From: Serratia liquefaciens
GTDB lineage: Bacteria > Pseudomonadota > Gammaproteobacteria > Enterobacterales > Enterobacteriaceae
NCBI RefSeq assembly: GCF_027594825.1
Contig: NZ_CP088930.1
Location: forward strand, 2,355,019 to 2,419,018
Length of the DNA stretch: 64,000 bases
Reading direction: 5' to 3'
The position numbers and the translations under genes were made by a program. Shown here one piece after another: positions 1 to 11,078 of the stretch. The notes beneath the pieces were generated by a model. It saw nothing but the letters and a program-made list of their open reading frames with translations, did not search any database and was not told the DNA's origin. Each line of letters opens with the position of its first letter. Position 1 is the first letter of the stretch.

Positions 1-3000
1 ACGACGAATATCCTTACCCGAATCGATATGGACGCTATCCCCCGTCATCGACAGGTTCTTATCCACAATCACATCTGCGCCACTGATATGCACCTTGCCG
101 AGCGCTTCGATATCTACGCTGCCGCCGGTCGAGCCTATGGTGCTGACGCTCTGGCTTTGGGTGGTGCCATCTTCGTTCAATTGATGACGAGAAGATTTAC
201 TGCCGAGGGTCGCGCCGATGCCGCCGCCGCTGAACACGCCGCTGGTTTTTTTCTCATTCAGCCGGTAACGGGATTGCTCCTCGGTGGCGGCAAAAATACC
301 GATGTTATTGTCGGCTTTTAATGTGACCTGGCCGTCGCCCACCACCGTCGAGCCACGTACGGTCAGATCGTTAGTGGCCTTGAGCAAAACGTTGTCGCCA
401 CTCAGTACCGTTCCTTTCTCATGGGTCGCGTAGTCCTCCTCCACCGTATGGGTGGTGGTTTTGGACATAAACCCTTTCTTGACCCTGGTCTCTTCGAAGA
501 AGCTGTAGTCACTTTCAGTGACGCTGCCCACCACGATATTACGGTCGGCGTTAGCCACCAAATTGCCACTGACCTGTGCTTGCGTCCCCTTGAAGATGAC
601 ATCCTGGTCGGCATCAACGCGCAAACTGCCGCCGGCGATTTCGGTGACCTGTTGGCGTATGGACTCTTTCACTCGCTGCTGGCCGCCGCCATGGCTTGCC
701 TGATACTCCCGGCTTTCCACGCTGTTGAGATTTACGTCTCGCTTGCCACTCAGGAGGATGTCGCTGTCGCTCACCAACATCGCTGCCTGCGAGTTCAAAT
801 CACGCTCGGCATGTAGCGTCATATTTCCACTACTGGTGATGATGCTGCGATCGGCACCGCTGCTGATGCGCTCGCTATTATTGGTTTTATCAATGGATTC
901 TGTGCGATTGACAAGCAGGTTGATGTCACCTGTCGCCTGCAGGTTCATCGTGCCGTCAGAGGCGAGCCTCGCGCCGATAACATCGATATTTTTGTCGACA
1001 CGCATGATCAACGCATCTTCTGCGCTGATGACAGCAGTATCGCCAACTTCGGTACGCGACAGGGACAACGTCTGGCCGCCCTGAGTCCCCGTGGCATCCC
1101 ACTGGCGAGCCTGGGTTTTATTGATAATGCTGCCATCCAGGCTTTCAATCGCGACCCGCTTGCCGCTGATGGTCGAGCCGATATTGCTGATATCGCCAAT
1201 GGCGCTGAGCTGCAAATTGCCGTCGGCATCGATCAGCCCCTGGTTAAGGTTGCTGATACCCGCTTTACTATTAACGTTCAGCCGTTCACCCCCTTGTAGC
1301 GAGCTGCCGTCATTGCGGATGCTGCCGCCGTTCAGGTTAACGATATTGCCGGTGATCACGCTGCCGTTGAGCTGGGCGGCGTCACCTTTGGCCAAATAGA
1401 GTTTGGGTGCCAACACCGTTTGGCCGTTGATCGTTACCTTCTCCCACCAGACGATGCTTTTCTCCAACTGCGCAACCTGGCCCGGCGTCAGGCTAACGCC
1501 AAACTGCAAGTTCAGGCCGCTCTGCGCTTGTGCGGCGTTGTCGATCAACTGCTGCATCTGCGCCAAATCGGAGCCGATACCGTTGAGATAGCGCTTGCCG
1601 GTCTGGCTGAGCATGGCGTTGCTGATATAGCGGGTATCGAACGCCGCATCCCCCAGGAACCGATAGTCGTAGTCCGGATTGAGCCGCAGCCGATCGAGGA
1701 AGTAGGCCGAACCGATAAACTGTTTTTCATCGGTAAAACGGCGGTCGTTTTCACGCGGAGCGGCACCCGGCTGTTGGCCCAGCATGGCGTAGAGATCGTT
1801 GAACAGGCTGCTATCCAACTGCCCCAGGCCGTCCAGTTTCGGGTTGGTGGTGATCAGGTATGGGCTGTTGGGATCCGCGCTAACGACAAAACGGCCGCTA
1901 TCCCCGCCCGGCAATGGGTAGTCCGCCAGGGCTACGGCGTTATTACCCAGCGAGCCCAGGGCCGCCTGCAGGTTGTCTTTCCACTCCGCTGAACCAAAGG
2001 CAACGCTCTGATCCGCTGCCAGATCCTGCTGTTGAACACCGCTGATAGCCTCCGGCTGCTGCAGGCTGGCCAACGTTGGTCTAGCCAGGGTATGGCTCAG
2101 GCTGCCAGCGTTCGGTGTCACCATGCTGTTGCTGATATCGTCGGTAAAGCGGACGTTGACGGCACCACCGGCCTGGATCACGCTGCGATAAACAGCGGTG
2201 TTTTCGCTCTGGTACTCTGGCTGTCCGGTTAAGCGGTACTGAATGGGGGTATTGACGTTATCACGGATATAACTGCCGCTTTTTTTGAAGTCAGCCAGCG
2301 AGCGGTGTTTGTCGAAATCATACTGCGCGATTTCGCCGTCATAACGGTAATTCAGGTATTTATTCTGGCTCCCTGCCTGGGTGCTCTCATTGTTCAGCGA
2401 GCCGCCACTCAGCGAGATATCACCGTTGGCCAGCATGTCGCTGGCAATATTGTCAAAACGCGCAATGGTGCCGGCAATGTCCTTTCCTGCGGCAATACGC
2501 CCGGCGCCCCCGTTTGCCGTGACGGTTACGCTGGATGATTCAACCAGGATCTTTTTATCTACGGCTGGCGCTTTGGGCGCTAAATAATAGTAATCATCAA
2601 CGGAACCGTTGCCATGCCCCATGCTGCCGCCGGTGCGCACCGTTTTGATGTAATAACCAAGCTCGCTTTCAGCCAGATCCCCCAGTTTCATTTTGACCAG
2701 CGTCTGGCCGTTCCACAGCGGATCTTTCGCCGTCGTCTGCTTTTCAGTGCTCACCGACCAGCCATCACGCTGATTGAGCAAATGCGCGGTGTTGATCTGA
2801 ATATCGCCATTTTCGGTCTCGATGGTACCTGAGGTGTTGACGATTTCGCTGTTGGCGTTGCCGGCCGCGTCTTTTTGCATCCACAGGCTGTTGCCTGCCA
2901 GGATGTCGCCGCGCTGGTTAGTGATGCGCTCCGCCAACAGTTGCACATCACCACCGCCGTACAACATGCCGATGTTGAGCAGGTGGTTAGCGGCGCTCAG

Positions 3001-6000
3001 CAGCAAATTGCCGGCGGTACCGATAAACCCGTTGTTGTTGATGTCGCCATGGCTCAGCAACTGTACCCAGCCGCCGGACTGCAGACTGGCGGTGCTGTTT
3101 TGCGTGATGCCGGCGGCTTCGATACGCACGTCGCCGCTTCCGCCACGCAGGGTACCGGCATGGATCAACTGGCCAGCGCTACGCACATCGATGCCCTGGC
3201 CCTGGAGGGTACCCAGCAGCACAACATCACCGTCGCTGCTCAGGGTCAGATTTTTACCTGCCGCCAGGGTGCCATTCTGGGTGAAGGCTTCCTTTAACGT
3301 CAGCGTAATATTGCCCAGCGCCGCCAGTTGACCGTACTGATTCAGCAGGTTGCTCACCAATGTCGCATCGCCGCCGCTGAACAGCTTGCCGTTCTGGCGG
3401 TTATCTATCTGCTGCGCGTTAACGCTCATCTGGCTTGTCGCCAGTAGCGTGCCGGCATTATCCAGGCTGCCTGTCTGCAGCGTTAAATTGCCGCCCTGCA
3501 AGGTTCCCAGATTATTCAGAACATCGAGCGTAAACCGGGTATCGCCGATGCCGCTCAATGTGCCGCTGTTATCCAACCGGGTGCCCCTGAACGTCAGGCT
3601 ATTGGCCTGCAGCCAGCCGAGGTTATTCAGCGAAGGGGCTTGAAGATCCAGCGCGCCGCCGACGATCATTTTGCCTGAGTTGATCAACTGGCGATCCAAC
3701 CGCAATACGCTGCCGCCATCTCCCTGCAGATCCCCAGCGTTGTTTAGCTCTGCCGCCTCTACCCGCAGGGTTCCCAGGCTGCGCACCGTGCCGCCGGCCA
3801 GGTTATGGAATATGCCACTCAGCGTGGCCTCCAGGTTTTTTTGCCCCTGCAGCCTGCCGGTGTTGGTCAGCTCGGCGGCTTTTAACGTCAGCTCGCCCGC
3901 CTGTACATGGCCCTGATTGTTCAAGATCTGCGCCGTCAGATCCGTTTTTCCACTGGAGAAGATCTTGCTGTTGGTTTCCGTCTTCAGGCTGTCGCTGAGA
4001 TCCAAATGGATCCCTCCCGTACCTGCCTGCAACACGCCTTTATGATCCAACTGCTGAGCCGCCAACCTGATGCTCTCGCCCTGCCATACTCCGCCGTTAT
4101 CGACGGTCGCCGCACCGACCGTCAGTTCTCCTTCACTGAGCAGCTTGCCGCTTACCCTGTTGTTCAAATCCTTTTGCAGCTGCAACGCCAACTGCCGTAA
4201 ACCAATCAGATTGCCGCTGTTGTTCACCGTGTTTGCCGTGACGGTGGTCGCCGCCCCCTGCGCTTCCCCCTGATTGCTGATGCTGTCGGCCGAAAGTTGC
4301 AATGCGCCTTCGCTCAATACCTTGCCTTGGTTATTCAGCGTGGCCGCCGTCAGTTTTAGTGGGCCCTGGCTCAGCACTTGCCCACTGTTGTGCAGCGTCT
4401 GTCCTACCGTTGCCGTCAGCCCATTTTCCCCCAGGGCGCTGCCGGTGTTGGCCCAACCTTGTACGCCGATATCAATATTCTGTCCCTGTAGCTTACCGGC
4501 GTTATTCAAGCGTTCCCCCTGTAGCGCCAGCGTCCCTCCGGCCAGCACTCGCCCTGCCAGGCGGTTTTGCAGATCTTTCGCTGTAATCTCCGCCAGCTCC
4601 TTGGCCTGTATCAGCCCACTGTTCTCCACGTCTTGCGCCGTGAGCTTCATGCTGTTTGCCGCGAGGGTGCCGGTATTGTTCAACGTTGGAGCCTTTAACG
4701 TCAGCGTATTGTCCGCCACCAGCTTGCCCTGGTTGTCCACCTTTTCACTAAAGCTCAGTTCCACCCCGGAGGCACCGATCTGCCCGCTGTTGATCAGGGT
4801 AGTGCCATTCACCGTCAGCCGTTTGCCGGCCAACAGCTCGCCTTGTTGATCGAGACGATCTACCTTCAGTGTGAAGCCATCATCGGCCTGCAGATGCCCG
4901 CGCTGACGCAGTGAATCACCGCGCCAGTCAATGTTGAGTGCGTCGATTTGGCCGCTGTTATCCGCCGTCGCGGCGGAAAAGTTCAAATCCCCCAAGGTGT
5001 TAAAGACGCCCGCCAACTGCGCGTCTTGCGTAATTTTTAACGCCATGCCCTGTTTGGCCTGGGTGCGAGCGCCTGCGATGGTCGACAAGTTCCGGCTGTC
5101 CATCGTCAGGGCGAGTTCGCTGGATAGCAGGCCGCCCAACCGCACGTCATTAGCCTGGATGACAATATCGCTATTACTCAGCAGCGATGAGCCTGCAATT
5201 GTGCTCAGTATGCCGCCGTTGAGGGTGATGCCCTGTTTGCCGCTGGCGCTGCCCGCCAGCAAGAATTCCCCTGCTTTTACGGTCAGGGGGCCATCTGCAG
5301 AAAGAGAGCCTGCAACGTTAAGCTTGTCGCTCACCTGCAGCTCAAGGTGCTGTTTGGCCCCGATGGCCCCCTGGTTATCGACGTTTTTGGCGGTGATCCG
5401 CTGTACACCGCCCGCTTGCAGCTGCCCCCGGTTATCAAGCCGTTCGCCGATCAGCGTCTGCGCACCCTGTGCCTGTATCCGTCCGCTGTTGTTCAGGCGC
5501 TGTGTTTGAATGTGGCTGTCGCGGTTGGCGGCCAATTGGCCGCTGCTGCTGAGGTTATTGGCCTGCAGGTGCAGATCGCGTCCGGCGGTCAGGGTGCCCA
5601 GCCAGTCGCCGTCACCACTAAGCGTCATATTGATGTCGCCCTCGGCGCTCAGGCTGCTGTCTTTGGCGCTGCTCAGGGTGCCTGCGGTCAACTGCAGTTT
5701 GCCGTCAGTACTGACTTTGCCCGCCTGTAATTTACCTGCGGCGCTAAGCTGCATATCGCCTTTGGCGTTCAACGAGGCCTTGTCCAGAGCCAGTTCGCCC
5801 CGGCTGTTCAGGCTCATCGCCTGGCCGGCTTTATGGTTACCGCTCAGCGTCATTCCTGCCGCCGTGGCATTCAGGCTCCCCTCTGCCAGCGCATTATTCA
5901 GCCGCAGTTGCCCATTGGCATCCAATTGAATATCGCCCTCACGCGCATTGAGGTTGCCGAGATTGACCCCGACGCCCTTTTCACTGGAGACCAGGTGGAT

Positions 6001-6777
6001 ACGGTTGGCGTACATGCCGCCAAGCGCGCCGGTATCAATCGCCACCTTGGGCGCGTCGCCGCTGCCTGCAATCGCCGTGGCCTTGCCGGTAGCATCGACC
6101 CGGTTGGCCCCGAGCGTGACGCTGAGGTCTTTGGCATGCAGTTGCGCGTTGATTTCGGTTGCGCGGGCGATCAAGGCGAACCTGTCGCTCTTGCTAGCGT
6201 CCAGCCCTTGGCCCTGAATGGTGATCGCCCCCTGAGTGACCTCCAGCGCCTGCAGCTGGCCGTCTGCTCCCAGCACCGGTTTGCCGGTCGTCAGCGTCGC
6301 GTTGGGGGTATTGATAAAGCCGCAGCCGTCGCAGGTGATGCCATAGGGGTTGGCGACCATCACGCTGGCCTGCTTGCCCGCGACCTCCAGATAACCGCGC
6401 AGCTGTGAAGGGTTCGGTGCCACCACCTCATTGATGATGCCCTGCGCTTCCCTGCCGGCCTGCAGGTTGGGGTTGTTCTGAATCAGCCCGCCAAGCTGGC
6501 TCTGGTTGAGCTGGCCAGTGGCGTTGTTGAGGATCGTCCCCTCTTTGCCAACGTTGAAATCGTTGTATTTATTATGCGAAATACCGGCCTGGTTCGGCGT
6601 GGCGATATTGATTACCGGCACGCCATTGGCGGCCTGATCCACTCGGGTATTGCCTTCGGCTACGTTCACGCCTTCAGCCAGTGCCGGCAACAACGGCTGC
6701 CCGGCCAGCAATGCGCACAGGGTATAGCTCAGTAAGCGCTGGGGAATATTAAGGTTTTGATTATTATTATGTTTCAT
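1..6777 (-). CDS. CdiA/HecA-like TpsA exoprotein (hemagglutinin-repeat adhesin), 3' end outside window
   Basis: Secreted partner of a two-partner secretion pair. It reads without a stop from an ATG at 6777 to the left edge (2,259 codons) and continues beyond. An AGGAAGG ribosome site precedes the ATG, 26 bases after the transporter gene. The N-terminus has an extended signal peptide, then a TPS domain with the NNPNL motif near residue 122 and NPYGI near residue 144, followed by CDGC. About 2.7-5.9 kb encodes 20-residue filamentous-hemagglutinin repeats of the LNNxGxLxA type. About 1.4-2.3 kb encodes a non-repeat segment resembling the mid-protein region of CdiA/HecA proteins, and 1-1.3 kb an FHA-2-like block with a [11 protein letters not shown] motif. 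Any C-terminal toxin and immunity gene would lie left of the window, so contact-dependent inhibition is possible but not shown; it could be a plain adhesin or hemolysin. Confidence 0.93.
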   Translation of the reverse strand, partial: MKHNNNQNLNIPQRLLSYTLCALLAGQPLLPALAEGVNVAEGNTRVDQAANGVPVINIATPNQAGISHNKYNDFNVGKEGTILNNATGQLNQSQLGGLIQNNPNLQAGREAQGIINEVVAPNPSQLRGYLEVAGKQASVMVANPYGITCDGCGFINTPNATLTTGKPVLGADGQLQALEVTQGAITIQGQGLDASKSDRFALIARATEINAQLHAKDLSVTLGANRVDATGKATAIAGSGDAPKVAIDTGALGGMYANRIHLVSSEKGVGVNLGNLNAREGDIQLDANGQLRLNNALAEGSLNATAAGMTLSGNHKAGQAMSLNSRGELALDKASLNAKGDMQLSAAGKLQAGKVSTDGKLQLTAGTLSSAKDSSLSAEGDINMTLSGDGDWLGTLTAGRDLHLQANNLSSSGQLAANRDSHIQTQRLNNSGRIQAQGAQTLIGERLDNRGQLQAGGVQRITAKNVDNQGAIGAKQHLELQVSDKLNVAGSLSADGPLTVKAGEFLLAGSASGKQGITLNGGILSTIAGSSLLSNSDIVIQANDVRLGGLLSSELALTMDSRNLSTIAGARTQAKQGMALKITQDAQLAGVFNTLGDLNFSAATADNSGQIDALNIDWRGDSLRQRGHLQADDGFTLKVDRLDQQGELLAGKRLTVNGTTLINSGQIGASGVELSFSEKVDNQGKLVADNTLTLKAPTLNNTGTLAANSMKLTAQDVENSGLIQAKELAEITAKDLQNRLAGRVLAGGTLALQGERLNNAGKLQGQNIDIGVQGWANTGSALGENGLTATVGQTLHNSGQVLSQGPLKLTAATLNNQGKVLSEGALQLSADSISNQGEAQGAATTVTANTVNNSGNLIGLRQLALQLQKDLNNRVSGKLLSEGELTVGAATVDNGGVWQGESIRLAAQQLDHKGVLQAGTGGIHLDLSDSLKTETNSKIFSSGKTDLTAQILNNQGHVQAGELTLKAAELTNTGRLQGQKNLEATLSGIFHNLAGGTVRSLGTLRVEAAELNNAGDLQGDGGSVLRLDRQLINSGKMIVGGALDLQAPSLNNLGWLQANSLTFRGTRLDNSGTLSGIGDTRFTLDVLNNLGTLQGGNLTLQTGSLDNAGTLLATSQMSVNAQQIDNRQNGKLFSGGDATLVSNLLNQYGQLAALGNITLTLKEAFTQNGTLAAGKNLTLSSDGDVVLLGTLQGQGIDVRSAGQLIHAGTLRGGSGDVRIEAAGITQNSTASLQSGGWVQLLSHGDINNNGFIGTAGNLLLSAANHLLNIGMLYGGGDVQLLAERITNQRGDILAGNSLWMQKDAAGNANSEIVNTSGTIETENGDIQINTAHLLNQRDGWSVSTEKQTTAKDPLWNGQTLVKMKLGDLAESELGYYIKTVRTGGSMGHGNGSVDDYYYLAPKAPAVDKKILVESSSVTVTANGGAGRIAAGKDIAGTIARFDNIASDMLANGDISLSGGSLNNESTQAGSQNKYLNYRYDGEIAQYDFDKHRSLADFKKSGSYIRDNVNTPIQYRLTGQPEYQSENTAVYRSVIQAGGAVNVRFTDDISNSMVTPNAGSLSHTLARPTLASLQQPEAISGVQQQDLAADQSVAFGSAEWKDNLQAALGSLGNNAVALADYPLPGGDSGRFVVSADPNSPYLITTNPKLDGLGQLDSSLFNDLYAMLGQQPGAAPRENDRRFTDEKQFIGSAYFLDRLRLNPDYDYRFLGDAAFDTRYISNAMLSQTGKRYLNGIGSDLAQMQQLIDNAAQAQSGLNLQFGVSLTPGQVAQLEKSIVWWEKVTINGQTVLAPKLYLAKGDAAQLNGSVITGNIVNLNGGSIRNDGSSLQGGERLNVNSKAGISNLNQGLIDADGNLQLSAIGDISNIGSTISGKRVAIESLDGSIINKTQARQWDATGTQGGQTLSLSRTEVGDTAVISAEDALIMRVDKNIDVIGARLASDGTMNLQATGDINLLVNRTESIDKTNNSERISSGADRSIITSSGNMTLHAERDLNSQAAMLVSDSDILLSGKRDVNLNSVESREYQASHGGGQQRVKESIRQQVTEIAGGSLRVDADQDVIFKGTQAQVSGNLVANADRNIVVGSVTESDYSFFEETRVKKGFMSKTTTHTVEEDYATHEKGTVLSGDNVLLKATNDLTVRGSTVVGDGQVTLKADNNIGIFAATEEQSRYRLNEKKTSGVFSGGGIGATLGSKSSRHQLNEDGTTQSQSVSTIGSTGGSVDIEALGKVHISGADVIVDKNLSMTGDSVHIDSGKDIRR

Positions 6778-6803
6778 CCTTGAAACCTTCCTGTGCGTTA
6801 GCG

Positions 6804-8477
6804 TTAAATAGCGATATTGATCCGGTAATAGACCGAAACACGGTCCGGCTTCATTCCATCCGGGTAAGCCAGCGGCCAGCCGACGGTCAGTTGACTGCTG
6901 AAATAACGGCTACGGCTCCCCAGCCCCAGGGCACCGCCCCACAGCGTCCCCGAGGCATTGGCATCCAGCGCGTCACGGTGCAGATAGCCGCCGTCCAGCG
7001 CCGCCAGGGCGTTAATACTGCCGACGTACGGCAAGGTCACCAGCGCCCGGTTAACTTCATTACGCCAGTAGCCACCCTTGTCACCGGAAAGATACTGCTC
7101 CTTGAAACCACGTACCGAGCTCTCACCGCCGATGGTCAGACGCTCGCTGCCGTACAAGCGGTGATTGCTCCACTGGCTGTACAGGCTGGTGAGGTAAGTC
7201 CAATCCTGTGCCAGCGGCAGGTAGTAGCTGCCGGAAAGCGAAAGCTTATGAAATTCGGCGCGGGGGGCTTCCTTGATTTTACCGCTGTCGCTCTCCGCAC
7301 CTAGCCAGGGCACCCCGCGGCTATAGGCCGGGTTCAGCGTGGCGAAACCGCCCAACAGCTTTTGGCTGTGGCTGGCACCCAGCGTCACGCTGGTCAGTTT
7401 GCGGCTGCTGCTTTCCAGCCGGGTGTCATTGAGATAATTGCGATTGACGCGGTGAGTGACCCCCAGCGACAGGCCGGTTTTCATTTCGCCGTTACGGAAC
7501 AGCACCCGCGAAACGCCCAGCCGGTGGGTCTGGCTGTCACCGCTGGAACGCCAGTCAAAACCCCGGTTGTTGAGGGTGGCCAGGTAGTCGCTGTAGGAAT
7601 AGTTGTAATCCAGCGTCCAGTAGCCGTAAGGCAGGCTGACGCCGGTCTGCACGCTGCGCGCATTGTGATCGTTGGCGAAATCGCTGCTGCGGGCACCGGC
7701 GACAAACCATTGATCCGCCAGCCCCAGCAGGTTATTGCCGGTCAGCGATCCGTTGATCTGGCCGGTACCGGTGCTTTTTTGCCCGCTGTTGTCGAACCCC
7801 GCCCCTAGCATCAGAGGAAATTCAGGTTTGGCGCTCAGATTGACCACCGAGTAACCCGGCCGGCTACCCGGCAGAATTTCTATCTGCACCGGCTGCTGAC
7901 GCAGACGGTTGATCTGTTCCATGCCCTGCTCGATATCACGCAGATTAAGAATCTTGCCCTGCAGGCCCGGGAAGGCCATTTTCAGCATGCGATCGTCTTG
8001 TTGTTCCAGCAGAACGTTCTCCAGCCTGCCCTCCAGCACCAGCAACCGCAGCTCGCCGCGCGACAGATCCTGTTCGGTCAGGAATGCGCGGCTGGTGATA
8101 TAGCCACGGTTGATATACCAATCGGAGATCTGCTGCACCAGCATCTGGATTTGGCCCAGATTCAGGCATTGCTGCAGATAAGGCTGCGTGAGTTTGCGTT
8201 GCGCACTGGCGGGCAGATGAGCCGCGCCTTCCAGCCGGATATGGGTGATGCTAAAGCAAGGTCCGCCAGCGGTGGCGTTGGGTTTTGCAGGGGTCGGCAA
8301 GGCCGGCGTCAGGCTACGTTGCAGTTCCTGCCGCTGCAGCTGGTTTTGCTCCAGCAATTCGCGCTGCTGCTGTTGAATGGTGTCACGATCTGCCGGGCTA
8401 AGCAGGTTTGCGCCCGCCGCAGAGGAAAAGAAAATGCACAGCAAAGCTGTCGAGAGCCGTTGAGTCACTGAATCCAT
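6804..8477 (-). CDS. TpsB outer-membrane transporter (ShlB/FhaC/HecB/CdiB family)
   Basis: A 557-residue Omp85-type pore that would export the adjacent TpsA protein across the outer membrane. It has an N-terminal signal peptide (ending about SSAAGA), a Gln-rich helical stretch at about 33-55, POTRA domains at about 75-210 that bind the TPS domain of the substrate, and a C-terminal beta-barrel. The barrel carries the conserved SSVRGF motif (the VRGY/F signature of the L6 loop). Length matches FhaC/ShlB. It lies just upstream of tpsA in the same direction, so the two are surely co-transcribed. Calling it cdiB rather than shlB or hecB depends on the unseen end of the partner gene. Confidence 0.95.
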   Translation of the reverse strand: MDSVTQRLSTALLCIFFSSAAGANLLSPADRDTIQQQQRELLEQNQLQRQELQRSLTPALPTPAKPNATAGGPCFSITHIRLEGAAHLPASAQRKLTQPYLQQCLNLGQIQMLVQQISDWYINRGYITSRAFLTEQDLSRGELRLLVLEGRLENVLLEQQDDRMLKMAFPGLQGKILNLRDIEQGMEQINRLRQQPVQIEILPGSRPGYSVVNLSAKPEFPLMLGAGFDNSGQKSTGTGQINGSLTGNNLLGLADQWFVAGARSSDFANDHNARSVQTGVSLPYGYWTLDYNYSYSDYLATLNNRGFDWRSSGDSQTHRLGVSRVLFRNGEMKTGLSLGVTHRVNRNYLNDTRLESSSRKLTSVTLGASHSQKLLGGFATLNPAYSRGVPWLGAESDSGKIKEAPRAEFHKLSLSGSYYLPLAQDWTYLTSLYSQWSNHRLYGSERLTIGGESSVRGFKEQYLSGDKGGYWRNEVNRALVTLPYVGSINALAALDGGYLHRDALDANASGTLWGGALGLGSRSRYFSSQLTVGWPLAYPDGMKPDRVSVYYRINIAI

Positions 8478-8764
8478 TCAGAAGATCATCCGTGTGTTTT
8501 TTCAGCATTTTAACGACGGAGGGGAGAATGTAACAAGCTGTGAATCATTAGCCGGAGAGGTAATCAGGGCGAGCGAAACAGAAAGTTCTTAGGGGAAACC
8601 GCAGAAAATAGCTTCAAATAGTTAAATCTAATTTATTGATTTACTGAGGCTGGGAAAAACAGTGAATCGCTCTTAATTTAAACGAAGCCAACCTATTGTC
8701 GTTAATGCGATGCAGGCCGCAAAATGGCGTTTGATAGGGGCCGGGATCCGGCCCCAGGAGACAA
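8478..8764. other. Intergenic region tldD-tpsB
   Basis: This 287-base, rather AT-rich gap follows tldD and should hold the promoter of the two-partner secretion pair. The only structure I can support is the GC-rich hairpin at 8737-8755; I could not pick a convincing -35/-10 pair. Confidence 0.5.
8737..8755 (-). terminator. Hairpin after tldD
   Basis: An eight-base stem (GGGGCCGG/CCGGCCCC) with a three-base loop lies just past the tldD stop codon. No clear U-run follows on the minus strand, so it may protect the 3' end rather than terminate by itself. Confidence 0.45.
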
Positions 8765-10210
8765 TTATGCGGTACCGCCAACGGTCAGGGTGTCCAGCTT
8801 CAGGGTCGGCTGGCCGACGCCCACCGGCAGGCTTTGCCCTTCTTTGCCACACACGCCAACGCCTTTATCCAGCGCCAGATCGTTGCCGACCATCGAAATC
8901 TGCTGCATCGCCTCAATACCGGAGCCAATCAGCGTAGCGCCTTTCACCGGTTTGGTAATGCGGCCATTTTCAATCAAATAGGCTTCGGTGGTGGAGAACA
9001 CGAACTTGCCCGAAGTGATATCCACCTGACCACCGCCGAAATTCGGCGCATACAGGCCGTACTCAACGCTGGCGATGATCTCTTCCGGCGTCGACTTACC
9101 CGCCAGCATGTAGGTATTGGTCATGCGCGGCATCGGCAGGTGCGCATAAGACTCGCGGCGGCCGTTTCCGGTCGGCGCAACGCCCATCAGGCGCGCATTG
9201 AGCTTGTCCTGCATGTAGCCCTTCAGGATGCCGTTCTCAATCAGCACGTTGTACTGGCCCGGTACGCCTTCGTCATCGATGGCCAGTGAACCACGGCGCC
9301 CTTGCAGAGTACCGTCATCCACCACGGTGCAAAGCTCGGAAGCCACCAACTGGCCCATCTGACCGCTGAACACCGACGTACCGCGACGGTTGAAGTCACC
9401 CTCCAGGCCGTGGCCCACCGCCTCATGCAGCAGCACGCCTGGCCAGCCGGCGCCTAACACTACCGGCATATTGCCCGCAGGGGCCGCAACGGCAGACAGG
9501 TTAATCAACGCCATGCGTACCGCCTCTTTGGCATAGGCATCGGCGCGAACGTCGCCCTCGACGACTTCCAGGAAATAGTCATAGCCAAAACGACCGCCGC
9601 CGCCGCTGGAACCGCGCTCACGCTTGCCGTCTTGTTCCACCAGCACGCTGACGGACAAACGCACCAGGGGGCGAACGTCCGCCGCCAGGGTGCCGTCGGT
9701 GGCCGCGACCAGTATTTGCTCATACACGCCGGTGATGCTGGCGCTGACTTCCTGCACGCGCTTATCGGTAGCGCGGGCCACCTTATCAACGCGATGCAGC
9801 AAGGCAATTTTCTCTTCACGTGGCAGGCTTTGCAGCGGATCAAGCAGCGGATACAGCGCCTTGTGGCTGATTTCGCCCAGGGTATGCACCTGGCCGTTAC
9901 CCTTGTCACGTACGATGCTGCGCGCCGCCTGGGCGCTTTGCTGCAAAGCATTCAGGGTAATCTGATCGGCGTAGGCGAAGCCGGTTTTCTCGCCGCTGAC
10001 GGCGCGCACCCCGACCCCTTGATCGATATTGTAAGAACCATCCTTGATAATGCCGTCTTCAATCACCCAGGCTTCATGGTAGCTCGACTGGAAATAGAGA
10101 TCGGCATAATCAAGGCGGCGTTCTGCCAGTTGCCCCAGGACGGAAAACAGGTCTTGGTGGCTCAGCTTATTAGCAGCAAGTAACTGCTCACTGACAAACG
10201 TCAGGCTCAT
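8765..10210 (-). CDS. tldD: Metalloprotease TldD
   Basis: TldD is the catalytic half of the TldD/TldE (PmbA) zinc protease, which in E. coli matures microcin B17 and degrades unfolded peptides. The start chosen is the ATG at 10210 ([11 protein letters not shown]), giving 481 residues, the E. coli length; an upstream in-frame ATG would add 12 unrelated residues. The zinc motif HEAVGH is at residues 262-267. It follows the nitrilase gene after 7 bases, so it is probably the last gene of yhdP-nit-tldD. The partner gene pmbA is not in the window, which is normal because the two are unlinked in enterobacteria. Confidence 0.97.
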   Translation of the reverse strand: MSLTFVSEQLLAANKLSHQDLFSVLGQLAERRLDYADLYFQSSYHEAWVIEDGIIKDGSYNIDQGVGVRAVSGEKTGFAYADQITLNALQQSAQAARSIVRDKGNGQVHTLGEISHKALYPLLDPLQSLPREEKIALLHRVDKVARATDKRVQEVSASITGVYEQILVAATDGTLAADVRPLVRLSVSVLVEQDGKRERGSSGGGGRFGYDYFLEVVEGDVRADAYAKEAVRMALINLSAVAAPAGNMPVVLGAGWPGVLLHEAVGHGLEGDFNRRGTSVFSGQMGQLVASELCTVVDDGTLQGRRGSLAIDDEGVPGQYNVLIENGILKGYMQDKLNARLMGVAPTGNGRRESYAHLPMPRMTNTYMLAGKSTPEEIIASVEYGLYAPNFGGGQVDITSGKFVFSTTEAYLIENGRITKPVKGATLIGSGIEAMQQISMVGNDLALDKGVGVCGKEGQSLPVGVGQPTLKLDTLTVGGTA

Positions 10211-10217
10211 AATTTTT

Positions 10218-11078
10218 TCACTCTTTAATGGAGGAGTTTTTTTCAAACGGCGCCGTCAGCGACATCTGGAATCTGTTGTGTTGCAACACCGGCATCTGTT
10301 CGCGAAGGGTTTTAAGGCCGGTAATGTCGACCCGCACCTTCAATGCCGAGACCGCATCCGCGTTTTCGGCCAGCACCTTGCCCCAACCGTCTACCGCCAG
10401 CGAGTGGCCCCAGGTACGGCGAGTCGGGCCATGGCTGCCGACCTGCGCCGGCGCCAGGATCACGCATTGGTTTTCAATCGCCCTTGCGCGCAGCAGAATT
10501 TCCCAGTGCGCTTCGCCGGTCACGCGGGTAAAGGCGGCCGGCACGGAAATCAGTTCAGCGCCCTGCGCTCGCAACGCCTGGAACAGCGCCGGGAAGCGCA
10601 AATCGTAGCAGATGGTCATGCCAAGCCGACCGACAGGGGTATCCACTACCGTGAGCTGCTGGCCATGTTGATAGGTATCTGACTCACGATAATGGCCGTG
10701 GGAGTCGTTAATGTCCACGTCGAACATGTGCAGCTTGTCGTAACGCGCCCGGATTTCACCCTGATCGTCAAACAGCAGGCTGCTGGTAGTAATAAGCGCA
10801 GGATTTTCGCGGCTGACCAGCGGCATGGAGCCGACCAGCAACCAAACGCCATAGCGTCGCGCCATTTCGCGCACCGCATTTTGCAACGGCCCGTCGCCCT
10901 GTTGCTCCGCATGCTCACGATAGGCCGCAGAGTTGGCGAACAGCAGCGCGTTCTCCGGCGTCATAACCAGTTTTACCCCGGCATTGAGCTGCTTAATCTG
11001 CTGTTCAATCTGAGCCAGGTTGTCACGCACCCGATCGCCACTGCACAACTGTAACAACGCAACGTTAGCATTTCTCAT
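10218..11078 (-). CDS. Carbon-nitrogen hydrolase (nitrilase/Nit family), probable deaminated glutathione amidase
   Basis: A 286-residue member of the nitrilase superfamily. The complete Glu-Lys-Cys triad is visible: E42 (TPENAL), K115 (YDKLHMFD) and C157 (ICYDLRFP). The close match to Nit1-type proteins suggests repair of deaminated glutathione, or another omega-amidase-like reaction; the substrate is an inference. Its ATG overlaps the yhdP stop (ATGA at 11078-11075), indicating translational coupling, and tldD begins 7 bases after its stop. E. coli lacks a nitrilase gene at this position, whereas related enterobacteria such as Yersinia have one. Confidence 0.9.
   Translation of the reverse strand: MRNANVALLQLCSGDRVRDNLAQIEQQIKQLNAGVKLVMTPENALLFANSAAYREHAEQQGDGPLQNAVREMARRYGVWLLVGSMPLVSRENPALITTSSLLFDDQGEIRARYDKLHMFDVDINDSHGHYRESDTYQHGQQLTVVDTPVGRLGMTICYDLRFPALFQALRAQGAELISVPAAFTRVTGEAHWEILLRARAIENQCVILAPAQVGSHGPTRRTWGHSLAVDGWGKVLAENADAVSALKVRVDITGLKTLREQMPVLQHNRFQMSLTAPFEKNSSIKE

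Noticed and set aside
2700..5900. Regular 60-base repetition resembling a CRISPR or satellite array
   Set aside because: Repeats are in-frame, diverged and encode hemagglutinin repeats; there is no constant repeat with unique spacers.
5833..6408. Several long plus-strand open frames opposite the adhesin gene (for example 191 codons here)
   Set aside because: Antisense shadows of a GC-rich repetitive coding gene; no family features, and the minus frame is continuous with clear domains.
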